NCBI GenBank assembly: GCA_023667045.1
Contig: JAMPAU010000001.1
Span: 279,135-343,134 of the forward strand
Source of the DNA: Ruminococcus flavefaciens
GTDB lineage: Bacteria; Bacillota; Clostridia; Oscillospirales; Ruminococcaceae
Length of the DNA stretch: 64,000 nt
Reading direction: 5' to 3'
The notes below the pieces were generated by a model. It worked only from the letters and a program-made list of their open reading frames with translations. It ran no database searches and was not told the DNA's origin. Shown here piece after piece: positions 55,689 through 62,983 of this stretch. The number at the start of each line of letters is the position of its first letter. The first letter of the stretch is position 1. Both the position numbers and the translations under genes were made by a program.

Positions 55689-56171
55689 ATGTTTAGGACA
55701 GAAATTATTTTCTTTTTGGTGGTTATTGCTAATATAACTGCATTGTTTTTTATAACAAAAAACTTTTTCCGGATTGATAAATTCAACGGGAAAAAGTCTG
55801 CATGTAGTATTGTTGCAAAGGTCTTTTCGGTAGTGCTTAACCTTGCATTTTTTGTTGGCGTATTTGGGGCGGTTGTTTTAGGTATACGTTTTATTTCTGC
55901 AATGAATGTTTCTGATTGTAAGTTTATTTTTACATATAATTTTAAAATGGGTTTGATATTGCTTGAAACTGCCTTTTTCCTGCCATATGGACTTAACTTT
56001 GCTTTATATAATATGTGGTACAGAAAAAATAATCTCCCTAAATGGTGGATTTTTCCGTCTTTGATAATAGGAGTATTAGCTTTTATAATAACTGTATTTT
56101 CTGTCATTACAAGAGGATTTATAAATGACTGGTCACAAGCAGAATGGATAGCAACATCAGAGTTTATTTAA
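55689..56171 (+). CDS. LPYGL-family small membrane protein, copy 5
   Basis: A 160-residue protein with ATGAGGTG upstream and four helices, with the motif FFLPYGLNFALYNMWYRKNN then LPKWWIFPSLIIGVLAFII. It is about 60 per cent alike by eye to the following gene. Confidence 0.6.
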   Translation: MFRTEIIFFLVVIANITALFFITKNFFRIDKFNGKKSACSIVAKVFSVVLNLAFFVGVFGAVVLGIRFISAMNVSDCKFIFTYNFKMGLILLETAFFLPYGLNFALYNMWYRKNNLPKWWIFPSLIIGVLAFIITVFSVITRGFINDWSQAEWIATSEFI

Positions 56172-56193
56172 ATTTTTGATATGGGGTGTTTAT

Positions 56194-56667
56194 ATGTTTA
56201 GGACAGAAATCAGTTTCTTTTTTGTGGTTATTGCTAATATAACTGTATTACTTTTTATAATAAAAAGATTTTTCTGGATTGATAAATTCAACGGGAAAAA
56301 GTCTGCATGGAGTATTGTTGCAAAGGTCTTTTCGGTTATACTTAACCTTGTACTTTGTTATGGGGTATTCTGGGCAATTGTTTTTGGACTGTTTTTAATA
56401 TCGCCTTATGGATTTCTTTATAAATCCGACACAATTTATATGTCTGATTTCTGCACAGGTTTCGCACTCCTCGAAACGGCGGTTTTTCTGCTGTACGGAC
56501 TTAACTTTCTTTTATATAAGATATGGTACAGAAAAGTTGACATTTCAAAATGGTGGATTTTTTCGGCAATAATTATAGGTGTCGGAGTACTTGCAATAGT
56601 AGTACTTAATGTAGTTTCAGGAGACTACATAAAAGATTGGTCAACAATCGAATGGATAAGGAGATGA
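56194..56667 (+). CDS. LPYGL-family small membrane protein, copy 6
   Basis: A 157-residue paralogue of the previous gene. MFRTEISFFFVVIANITVLL at the start, and YGLNFLLYKIWYRKVDISKW then WIFSAIIIGVGVLAIVVL carry the motif with the LPYGL variant LLYGL. I start at the ATG at 56194 behind GGGGTG, matching the paralogue's MFRTE start. Confidence 0.6.
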   Translation: MFRTEISFFFVVIANITVLLFIIKRFFWIDKFNGKKSAWSIVAKVFSVILNLVLCYGVFWAIVFGLFLISPYGFLYKSDTIYMSDFCTGFALLETAVFLLYGLNFLLYKIWYRKVDISKWWIFSAIIIGVGVLAIVVLNVVSGDYIKDWSTIEWIRR

Positions 56668-56671
56668 CAAT

Positions 56672-56959
56672 ATGAAAAAAATACCATTGCATACAAGTAT
56701 ATTGTTTGTTCTTGCACTGATTCCGGCGGTAGTGTTTGGGTTTTTGATGATAATTGCTGTAATTTATGGCGACATAGAAGAAGTTATAGGCTCATGTTTT
56801 ATTCTTGTTCCGGTTATTATCTGTTTTATACATGGAATAAATCTGAATATTCTTTATATAGTTGCATTTTTAGTGGTGGTATTTCAGATAATGGCGGTTG
56901 TAAATTTTATTCGTAAAAAAGTGCGTGAATACAATGAAAATAATACAAACAAGGAGTGA
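56672..56959 (+). CDS. IPLHT-family small membrane protein, copy 1 (intact)
   Basis: A 95-residue protein with AAGGAGATG and a normal ATG. It has three helices with KKIPLHTSILFVLALIPAVV, FGFLMIIAVIYGDIEEVIGS and VVFQIMAVVNFIRKKVREYN. It founds the second tandem family of the array; the three later copies are damaged. Unknown function. Confidence 0.6.
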   Translation: MKKIPLHTSILFVLALIPAVVFGFLMIIAVIYGDIEEVIGSCFILVPVIICFIHGINLNILYIVAFLVVVFQIMAVVNFIRKKVREYNENNTNKE

Positions 56960-57245
56960 TTTTATAAAAAAAATACCGTTGCATACGATTATATTTTTTT
57001 ATCTTTCGCTTGTACCGGCGGTAGTGTTTGCATTTTTGCTGATAATAGGTATAATTTATGGCGACATAAAGGAAGTTATTTGGTTAATTCTTTTTGTTTT
57101 ATGTTTTAGACTGGAGATTTCTGTTGGTGTTTTGGTTGTACTTGCATTAGGGGTATTGGTTTTTCAGATAGTGGCGGTTGTAAATTTTATTCATGTTCGT
57201 AAAAAAGTGCGTGAATACAATGAAAATAATACAAACAAGGAGTGA
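56934..57245 (+). CDS. IPLHT-family membrane protein, copy 2 with ATA at the start position
   Basis: Paralogue reading KKIPLHTIIFFYLSLVPAVV ... FQIVAVVNFIHVRKKVREYN. AAGGAGTG stands at the expected distance before ATA (56964-56966), where copy 1 has ATG. The nearest in-frame ATG (56934) is inside the previous gene and lacks a ribosome binding site. It may be silent, or initiate at ATA or at the internal ATG. Confidence 0.45.
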   Translation: MKIIQTRSDFIKKIPLHTIIFFYLSLVPAVVFAFLLIIGIIYGDIKEVIWLILFVLCFRLEISVGVLVVLALGVLVFQIVAVVNFIHVRKKVREYNENNTNKE

Positions 57246-57720
57246 TTTTATAAAAAAAATACCGTTGCATACGATTATATTTTTTTATCTTTCGCTTGCA
57301 CTGGCGGTGATTTTTCTGCTTTTGTGTATATTGTACGGAGATATTTATGAAATTTTCGGAGCTTTAATATGGGTAATAGCGGACGGCGGTTGGGTGTTGC
57401 TACCTGTTGTAGTATGATTTCAGGTGTCGGCGATTGTCAATTATGTTGACGCTTACAGACAAGTCAACAGTTGGAGTTATCAAAGGTATAATGAGAATAA
57501 AATCCCGTTATTGACGGTTAAATTTTTTCACTTTTCAATCGCAATGACATTGATTTTAGTTATAGGCTTTGTTATTTTACTGTGCTATGGAATACCTCTT
57601 TTGTATCTGATAATTTCAGCACCTGTTGTTTTGTTTTTGCAGACAGCCGGAATTGTCGGCTATATTGACGCACGCAAAGAAATTAATGAACGCAAGGAAA
57701 ACAATAAAGACAAGGGGTGA
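57220..57720 (+). pseudogene. IPLHT-family copy 3, fused and interrupted
   Basis: The 5' region repeats copy 2 including ATA at 57250 in place of the start. The frame meets TGA at 57415-57417 (PVVV-stop-FQVSAIVNYV, where copies have VVVFQIMAVVNF). It then runs on into another partial unit (NENKIPLLTVKFFHFSIAMT ... LQTAGIVGYIDARKE) ending at 57720. Hence two units fused and one nonsense codon. Confidence 0.6.
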
Positions 57721-57724
57721 TTTT

Positions 57725-58011
57725 ATAAAAAAATACCGTTGCATACAAGTATATTGTTTGTTCTTGCACTGATTCCGGCGGTAGTGTTTGGCGTTTTTGA
57801 TGATAATTGCTGTAATTTACAGAGATGTAAACGGTCTATTATTCTATGTTTTTTTGAATTTCGGTGCAATCCGGCAGGCAGTTTATTTATTGCACTTATT
57901 GTGATGTTTTTGCAGACGGCAGGTATTATAAATTATATCAACACATATAAAGAAGTCCGGGAATACAAGGAAAGTCATACAGACGATGAAGACTATGAAA
58001 GTATTCTGTAG
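57725..58011 (+). pseudogene. IPLHT-family copy 4, frameshifted
   Basis: AAGGGGTG precedes ATA at 57725, but the following A-run is one base shorter than in copies 2 and 3, shifting the frame. HTSILFVLALIPAVVFG then meets an inserted C (GGCGTTTTTGATG against GGGTTTTTGATG), giving a nonsense-like stretch before FLQTAGIINYINTYKEVREY. At least two lesions. Confidence 0.6.
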
Positions 58012-58353
58012 TTATTCAGTGAAATTATATTCATCATGCAGACCGTCCGGAATATCGGTAACGCTTACTTCCTTGTAAAGCATAGCACCGCCGTCCATAG
58101 TGAGATAGTTTGCTAACCATTCTTCCTGTGGCAAATCCTTGTAAAGACTTACGATTTCATCTTTGTTGCCGTCAATGCAACCTATTTTTTTACCGCAGTC
58201 GCTTTTTGAGACCACACAGAAAGGTATATATTTTCTGTCGTCCCACACGATAGAAGTATATTCGCCGTTGTCGGTTTTAGTCATGCTTGTGAGTTTTCCG
58301 TTGCACGAACACAACATTATTACCGACATAAATATAAGTAAAAGTTTTTTCAT
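58012..58353 (-). CDS. Small lipoprotein, copy 1
   Basis: A 113-residue protein with a lipoprotein signal peptide (MKKLLLIFMSVIMLCSC, Cys 17). The mature part (RKYIPFCVVSKSDCGKKIGC ... EWLANYLTMDGGAMLYKEVS) has two further cysteines. It overlaps the stop of the preceding 108-residue gene by 4 bases. A second, fused copy lies at 58748-59008. Function unknown. Confidence 0.7.
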   Translation of the reverse strand: MKKLLLIFMSVIMLCSCNGKLTSMTKTDNGEYTSIVWDDRKYIPFCVVSKSDCGKKIGCIDGNKDEIVSLYKDLPQEEWLANYLTMDGGAMLYKEVSVTDIPDGLHDEYNFTE

Positions 58354-58676
58354 ATCATTTCAAGACCTTTCCGGTAGAGTACGCACCAGTTTTCAAGTTC
58401 CGTACCGCTTACTGACTGTATCATATATTCAAGTTTTTGTTTTAGTTCCGGAATTTCTATATGTTTTGTGTAATTATCGTCTTCATATAAATCATTCTCT
58501 GACCATTTATAAGTCTCATACGGCATACCGTCAGAATCAATGCCCCATTCCCAGCACTCTAGCGGACCAAACGAAACTTTTTTTATCAAGACTATATTTC
58601 CGTTTTTGTCGGGTGTGAGGTTGGGCTTGCTGTAAAACCAACGGTCTATGATGAAAGTATCTTTTAATATTTTCAT
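58350..58676 (-). CDS. Hypothetical soluble protein
   Basis: A 108-residue protein with GGAGGG before the ATG. That ribosome binding site belongs to a duplicated fragment of the SF0329-like gene's 3' end, so the gene has acquired its initiation region by rearrangement. Trp/Tyr-rich (FGPLECWEWGIDSDGMPYET). Not recognised. Confidence 0.6.
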   Translation of the reverse strand: MKILKDTFIIDRWFYSKPNLTPDKNGNIVLIKKVSFGPLECWEWGIDSDGMPYETYKWSENDLYEDDNYTKHIEIPELKQKLEYMIQSVSGTELENWCVLYRKGLEMI

Positions 58677-58747
58677 ATAATACCCTCCGCAGTGGCACGT
58701 ATATTGAAGAACGTCCGGAAAACTTCCCCCTCATTATGTATATTTTC

Positions 58748-59008
58748 CTAAATGGAACGCAAACGCCTTTTGCCAGTCCGGCGGTCAAGGAGTGCGAATA
58801 CTCTCACAATATCGTCCTTGTCGCCGTCAATGCAACCTATTTTTTTACCGCAGTCGCTTTTCGAGACCACACAGAAAGGTATATATTTTCTGTCTTCCCA
58901 CATGATAGAAGTATATTCGCCGTTGTCGGTTTTGGTCATGCTTGTGAGTTTTCCGTTGCACGAACACAACATTATTACCGACATAAATATAAGTAAAAGT
59001 TTTTTCAT
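58748..59008 (-). pseudogene. Chimera: lipoprotein copy 2 fused to an SF0329-like C-terminal fragment
   Basis: The first ~68 residues duplicate the small lipoprotein (MKKLLLIFMSVIMLCSC ... GKKIGCIDGDKDD). The frame then switches without interruption into VRVFALLDRRTGKRRLRSI, the C-terminal segment of the gene at 59742-60233, where TAG replaces the CAA of that gene. The homology continues past the stop to 58681. The joint lies at a shared ATTGTGAG-like sequence, suggesting microhomology recombination. Confidence 0.65.
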
Positions 59009-59024
59009 ATCATTTCAAGACCTT

Positions 59025-59459
59025 TCAGATAAAGCAAGCACCAGTTGCAATAAAAAATGTACTTAATGACAATAAAATTAATGGTGCTTTCCATACGTAG
59101 TTGTTAGAATAAATACCATCCTTTGAAAATGAAGTCAGTTTTGTTTGAAGTGTAGTATATATTGATACTACTTTATAAGGATTATCTTTTCTTACTTTCA
59201 GAACAATTTTTAAATCAACATTAGGTGGACCGAGTGTAAAATAATGACTGTATCTTGGACAAGACACTTCATGATAAGTATTAGCCTTTATTTTATATCT
59301 TATATGAATATCATTAGTATTTGGATTTTCACCAATCACTATTCCATTAACTGATTTGACTCCACGTATTATATCCCGAATCTGAAAATATATTAATATA
59401 AAGAGAAATATCAAACCCATTATAAGATAAAACCATCCTAATTTTATATCACTATCCAT
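59025..59459 (-). CDS. DUF3592-like membrane protein
   Basis: A 144-residue protein with an N-terminal helix (GWFYLIMGLIFLFILIYFQI), a beta-rich domain (VNGIVIGENPNTNDIHIRYK), and a C-terminal helix (APLILLSLSTFFIATGACFI), as in DUF3592. I start it at the ATG at 59459 behind AAAGGA. It stands just before the chimeric lipoprotein on the same strand. Confidence 0.65.
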   Translation of the reverse strand: MDSDIKLGWFYLIMGLIFLFILIYFQIRDIIRGVKSVNGIVIGENPNTNDIHIRYKIKANTYHEVSCPRYSHYFTLGPPNVDLKIVLKVRKDNPYKVVSIYTTLQTKLTSFSKDGIYSNNYVWKAPLILLSLSTFFIATGACFI

Positions 59460-59504
59460 ATTGAACATCCTTTCATTTCATAACCTGCTGAATAAGTCCT
59501 TAAA

Positions 59505-59630
59505 TTAATTCCATAACATCGGAAAAATGTAATCTACGTATTGACCTACCTGAATGTAGTTACGTCCGAAACGGCTCAAATCCTTGCATATTATGAGGTT
59601 GATTTTTCCTGTTTTGGCATCGTCAAGCAT
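59505..59630 (-). pseudogene. Serine recombinase (resolvase) fragment
   Basis: A 41-codon piece, MLDDAKTGKINLIICKDLSR then FGRNYIQVGQYVDYIFP, matches the N-terminal catalytic domain of large serine recombinases (the conserved KDLSRLGRN core). Both ends are missing: the frame stops at TAA (59505-59507) shortly after IFPMLWN, and no catalytic serine region remains upstream. It marks a former mobile element. Confidence 0.72.
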
Positions 59631-59741
59631 AATAGTGCAGTATATCGGTAAAGTCAATAGATTTCTGTAAAAAAAATTATTTCTATTCTACCGTTGGAAC
59701 ACAACCGAGCATTTATCCAATTGTTCTAAGTGAAAGTTTTT

Positions 59742-60233
59742 TTATATAATACCCTCCGCAGTGGCACGTATATTAAAGAACGTCCTGAAAACTTCACCCT
59801 CATTATGTATATTTTCTTGAATGGAACGCAAACGCCTTTTACCAGTCCGGCGGTCAAGGAGTGCGAACACCCTCACGATAGCGTTTTCACTGGATAGGCT
59901 TTTTTCTATGGACTGGTTATCAAATTCATCAAAAGCCCTGTGAAAACACCTCTGGTCAAACTGTCCGAACTGTAAAGCCACGTCGTCCATAATGGGAAAC
60001 TCATATGATATTCTGAGATTATAGTTTTCGTCCTTAGGGAGCAGGGGATATTTATTCCAACGTCCATAATAACTTCCCTCAATTATCTGTTTGCCGTCAA
60101 GCAGGATTGAAGCACGCCCCTCGTGGTCGGGACACTTGCTGTAGCTTGTCGCAAAGTATCGTATATGCCCCTTTAGAGATTCGGCGAGATATTCATTTTC
60201 GAGTTTGTGTCTTATTTTAGAACATGTGTGCAT
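59742..60233 (-). CDS. SF0329-like hypothetical protein
   Basis: A 163-residue protein. The start SKIRHKLENEYLAESLKGHI, then RYFATSYSKCPDHEGRASIL and LDGKQIIEGSYYGRW, recall the uncharacterised SF0329 family. I placed the start at 60233 because a promoter lies at 60268-60296, excluding longer frames. Its 3' ~135 bases are duplicated at about 58680-58815. Function unknown. Confidence 0.62.
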   Translation of the reverse strand: MHTCSKIRHKLENEYLAESLKGHIRYFATSYSKCPDHEGRASILLDGKQIIEGSYYGRWNKYPLLPKDENYNLRISYEFPIMDDVALQFGQFDQRCFHRAFDEFDNQSIEKSLSSENAIVRVFALLDRRTGKRRLRSIQENIHNEGEVFRTFFNIRATAEGII

Positions 60234-60267
60234 AAAAAACACGTCCCTTGCAGATTGATATAGCATG

Positions 60268-60296
60268 ATTATAGCATATAACCGGAATGATTTCAA
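60268..60296 (-). promoter_or_regulatory. Promoter of the SF0329-like gene
   Basis: TTGAAA (60296-60291), a 17-base spacer and TATAAT (60273-60268) with TGC before it, minus strand. The 60300-60500 stretch upstream is AT-rich without a visible gene. Confidence 0.75.
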
Positions 60297-60503
60297 TATA
60301 TAGTCAGAACTGACGCTAATATTTAAAAGAAATTATTTTCTTATATCATATATAATTTTATCATTAAACACATTGTCAACCTTTTAATAAAAAATAGTTG
60401 ATAATATTCGGGGTAACTTTGTTGAAATCGCTGTGCTGGCTGTCAGAATATTGTTTAAAATGACAGAAATTGAGGTAAAAGAACAATTTTTTTCTGATTT
60501 TGC

Positions 60504-60532
60504 TTGACTGAAACGCCGAAATGAGATATAAT
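60504..60532 (+). promoter_or_regulatory. Promoter of a short RNA
   Basis: TTGACT (60504-60509), a 17-base spacer and TATAAT (60527-60532); start expected near 60539. Confidence 0.8.
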
Positions 60533-60538
60533 AATCAT

Positions 60539-60660
60539 AGTGTTAAATAATATTTTGTTATTTGCACTCGTTTTGTTGTCTCCTTTCTTTTGTTCTACAC
60601 ATATTTATTTTGTATTTATTTGTGTGAGACAGGGTATTGTATGCCCTGTCTATTTTTTTA
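60539..60660 (+). ncRNA. Candidate small RNA with anti-Shine-Dalgarno tract
   Basis: Between the promoter above and a strong terminator (AGACAGGG 60627-60634 / CCCTGTCT 60644-60651, then ATTTTTTT) lies about 120 bases. It contains a pyrimidine-rich tract TTGTCTCCTTTCTTTTG whose CTCCTTTC (60580-60587) is complementary to GAAAGGAG-type ribosome binding sites. A GTG-started frame is open here, but it has no ribosome binding site and runs through the terminator. Confidence 0.6.
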
Positions 60661-60692
60661 TCCCCTGCCGGAAAAGACAGGGGATATTTCTT

Positions 60693-61127
60693 TCAGAAGA
60701 TATAATATACTATTCCGTACAGTACGGCTGTGGCAAGTCCGTATAGTATGACAGGTCCTGCTATCGTGAATATCTTAGTACCCACTCCGAGTATAAAACC
60801 CTCTGATTTTGCCTCGATAGCCGAAGAGCTTATAGCATTTGAAAAGCCAGTGATTGGCACAAGAGTACCTGCTCCGGCGTGCTTTGCGAGTTTTTCATAC
60901 CAGCCGAATCCGGTACACACTGCACTTGCGGTGACAAGTATTATAGAAGTCCATGCACTTGCGGAAGTCCTATCAAGACCTGCCGTTTCAAAAATCTGTA
61001 ATAATATCTGTCCGATAACACATATTCCGCCCCCGACTGCAAACGCTATACTTACATTTACTTTGGCGTTTGATTTCGGCGATGCTTTTTCGGTCATTTC
61101 GCTGTACATCTGTGGGGTTATGTTCAT
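60693..61127 (-). CDS. spoVAC: SpoVAC-like stage V sporulation membrane protein
   Basis: The 144-residue protein has four helices and the SpoVAC pattern: FAVGGGICVIGQILLQIF, then TGFGWYEKLAKHAGAGTLVP, ITGFSNAISSSAIEAKSEGF and ILGVGTKIFTIAGPVILYG. In spore formers SpoVAC works with SpoVAD and SpoVAE-type proteins in dipicolinate uptake into the spore. Here it stands alone, beside a two-component system. AAAAGGAGG precedes the ATG. Confidence 0.88.
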   Translation of the reverse strand: MNITPQMYSEMTEKASPKSNAKVNVSIAFAVGGGICVIGQILLQIFETAGLDRTSASAWTSIILVTASAVCTGFGWYEKLAKHAGAGTLVPITGFSNAISSSAIEAKSEGFILGVGTKIFTIAGPVILYGLATAVLYGIVYYIF

Positions 61128-61179
61128 ATAATATTCCGCCTCCTTTTCGGGTATTATGTGCGGAATATTATCTTTTATT

Positions 61180-62973
61180 CTACATTGTTATTATAAAACA
61201 TATACTTTTGCCCTCAGTATTGTCAACGGTTATTTTAAACTTATGCTTGTCAATTATAGATTTTGCTATTGCAAGTCCGAGACCGTAACCGCCTGTCGCA
61301 AGCCTTGTGCGTGAATCATCTGTGCGGTAGAATCTTTCAAATATTTTTTCTTTTTCGTCGTCTTTCACACCCTGTCCGGTATTGTAGACAGACAGTACTT
61401 TTTTGTCGCCCTGTTTTTTGAGACTTACACGAACCATACCGTTATCATTGGAGTATTTCAGAGCGTTGTCAATGAAGATAGCCGTCATCTGCTTAATGTG
61501 CTGTTCACTGCCGTTTACTGTCAGACCTTCTTCAACGTCTACTATGAATTTCTTGTTAGTCTCAAAAGCCCTGCATTCAAAAGGCAATGCAGTATTTATT
61601 ACCGCTTGACTTAAATTGAAATCCGTGCATATAAAGTTTGAAGTATTGTTTTCAAGACGAGTGAGATTAAGCAAATCATTTACAAGAAGATTCATTCTGT
61701 CGGTCTGGGACTTTATATAGTTCAGCCATTTGTTTTCGCCTATTTCGCCAGAAAGTACATCAGCGTTGGCGGATATTACAGTAAGCGGAGTTTTCAGTTC
61801 GTGGCTTGCGTCGGAAATAAACTGTTTTTGTTTTTCAAAGGCTGTTTTTATAGGTTCAATGCTTTTCTTGCTGAGAAAATATCCGGCAAAGGAAAGCACT
61901 ATAAGAGTTAAAGCACCTATTATAATAGTAGTCCGGATAAACTGTTTCATTACTTTGGATTCTTCGCTTTTGTCAGTAAGGGCAATAAGAGTGCCATTAT
62001 TTTTTTCTATATTGTAGAACTGGTAAGAATCCATCATGCCGGTATTTTCTTTATGGCTTAGGATTTCTGTAATATATGCCTGTGCATTTTCGTCTGTGAG
62101 GTCGTCGTTGTTCATGCAGGCGAGATAATTTCCCTTATTGTCAGCCATTATGACGAAAAAATCTATAGACCCGAAACTTTTAGGTACAGGCTCGGTTTTC
62201 ATATCGTCGGGTATATCGTCAATGCGTTTTTTTTCCGGAGGGTTTTCAGCGGTATTTTCAAGCTGTAAAGTTATATTGTTATTTTCAGTGAAAGACTGCT
62301 GAAAGATATTGTCTTCTTCCGGATTATAGAATTTCCAGCCGTCAGAATGCCACCAGCGTTCAGGATTTCCGTGATTGTCGTCATGCAGAAAATCTTCCGG
62401 ACGGCGTTCATCTTCATGTGGAAAATCCGGCATTTGTTCGTTTTCATTCCAGTCTTCCGGAGGGGGAGGGTTTTCAGTTTGAGGGGGTTCAGTATTTTCC
62501 GGAGTATCAGAAGAAATTTCTTCCGGCTGAGTATCGGGCTGGTCTTCTTCTTGTATTTCCGAATCGGGTTCATCAGATAATTCATCTTCTGTATCGGGCG
62601 GGTCGGGGATTATTTCTTCAATAATGGCTGTAGTTTCTTCCGGAATTTCTTCAGTAGCAGTAGTTTCTTCTGTTGTAGTTTCCGATTCAGCAGGGATTTC
62701 TGTTGTAGTGGCGGTAGTTGCCGGCGGTTTAGTTTTTACAAAAGGCGGATTCTGATTATGTTTTCTGTCATAATTTTCCGGCGGTGTAAAGCTGAATGTA
62801 TCTGTTTTTTCGTCGTATTCTATGCCGGAGGCTATTGTTTGCAGGACTTCTTCTGACTGTCTCTGCATGAAATTTCTTGTCACTATATTTATTGAAACGA
62901 GTACTATTATAAAAATAGCAATCAGTATACTTGTTATTGTACTAAAAAGCTTTAACTGTGCTTTTCTGAACAT
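61180..62973 (-). CDS. Sensor histidine kinase with large acidic/Pro-rich sensor region
   Basis: The 597-residue kinase has a first membrane helix (about 8-30) and an extracytoplasmic region of over 300 residues, mostly Thr, Glu, Pro and Asp (TTATTTEIPAES, then NTEPPQTENPPPPEDW), followed by a second helix near 340-360. The HisKA box is FISDASHELKTPLTVISANA. The HATPase has N (FIDNALKYSNDNG), G1 (VYNTGQGVKDDE) and G2 (GGYGLGLAIAKSI) boxes. Its start lies 11 bases after the response regulator, with GGAGGGG. Confidence 0.93.
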   Translation of the reverse strand: MFRKAQLKLFSTITSILIAIFIIVLVSINIVTRNFMQRQSEEVLQTIASGIEYDEKTDTFSFTPPENYDRKHNQNPPFVKTKPPATTATTTEIPAESETTTEETTATEEIPEETTAIIEEIIPDPPDTEDELSDEPDSEIQEEDQPDTQPEEISSDTPENTEPPQTENPPPPEDWNENEQMPDFPHEDERRPEDFLHDDNHGNPERWWHSDGWKFYNPEEDNIFQQSFTENNNITLQLENTAENPPEKKRIDDIPDDMKTEPVPKSFGSIDFFVIMADNKGNYLACMNNDDLTDENAQAYITEILSHKENTGMMDSYQFYNIEKNNGTLIALTDKSEESKVMKQFIRTTIIIGALTLIVLSFAGYFLSKKSIEPIKTAFEKQKQFISDASHELKTPLTVISANADVLSGEIGENKWLNYIKSQTDRMNLLVNDLLNLTRLENNTSNFICTDFNLSQAVINTALPFECRAFETNKKFIVDVEEGLTVNGSEQHIKQMTAIFIDNALKYSNDNGMVRVSLKKQGDKKVLSVYNTGQGVKDDEKEKIFERFYRTDDSRTRLATGGYGLGLAIAKSIIDKHKFKITVDNTEGKSICFIITM

Positions 62974-62983
62974 AAAGCCCCTC

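Noticed and set aside
15757-57720. Genetic recoding of TAG or TGA, suggested by several in-frame stops
   Set aside because: The interrupted genes are all accessory or duplicated with other lesions, while conserved genes (for example ilvB, leuC and nadA with TGA) stop normally at the expected length.
60540-60746. Hydrophobic open frame starting with GTG over the short RNA
   Set aside because: No ribosome binding site, and it runs through a strong terminator hairpin into a gene on the opposite strand.
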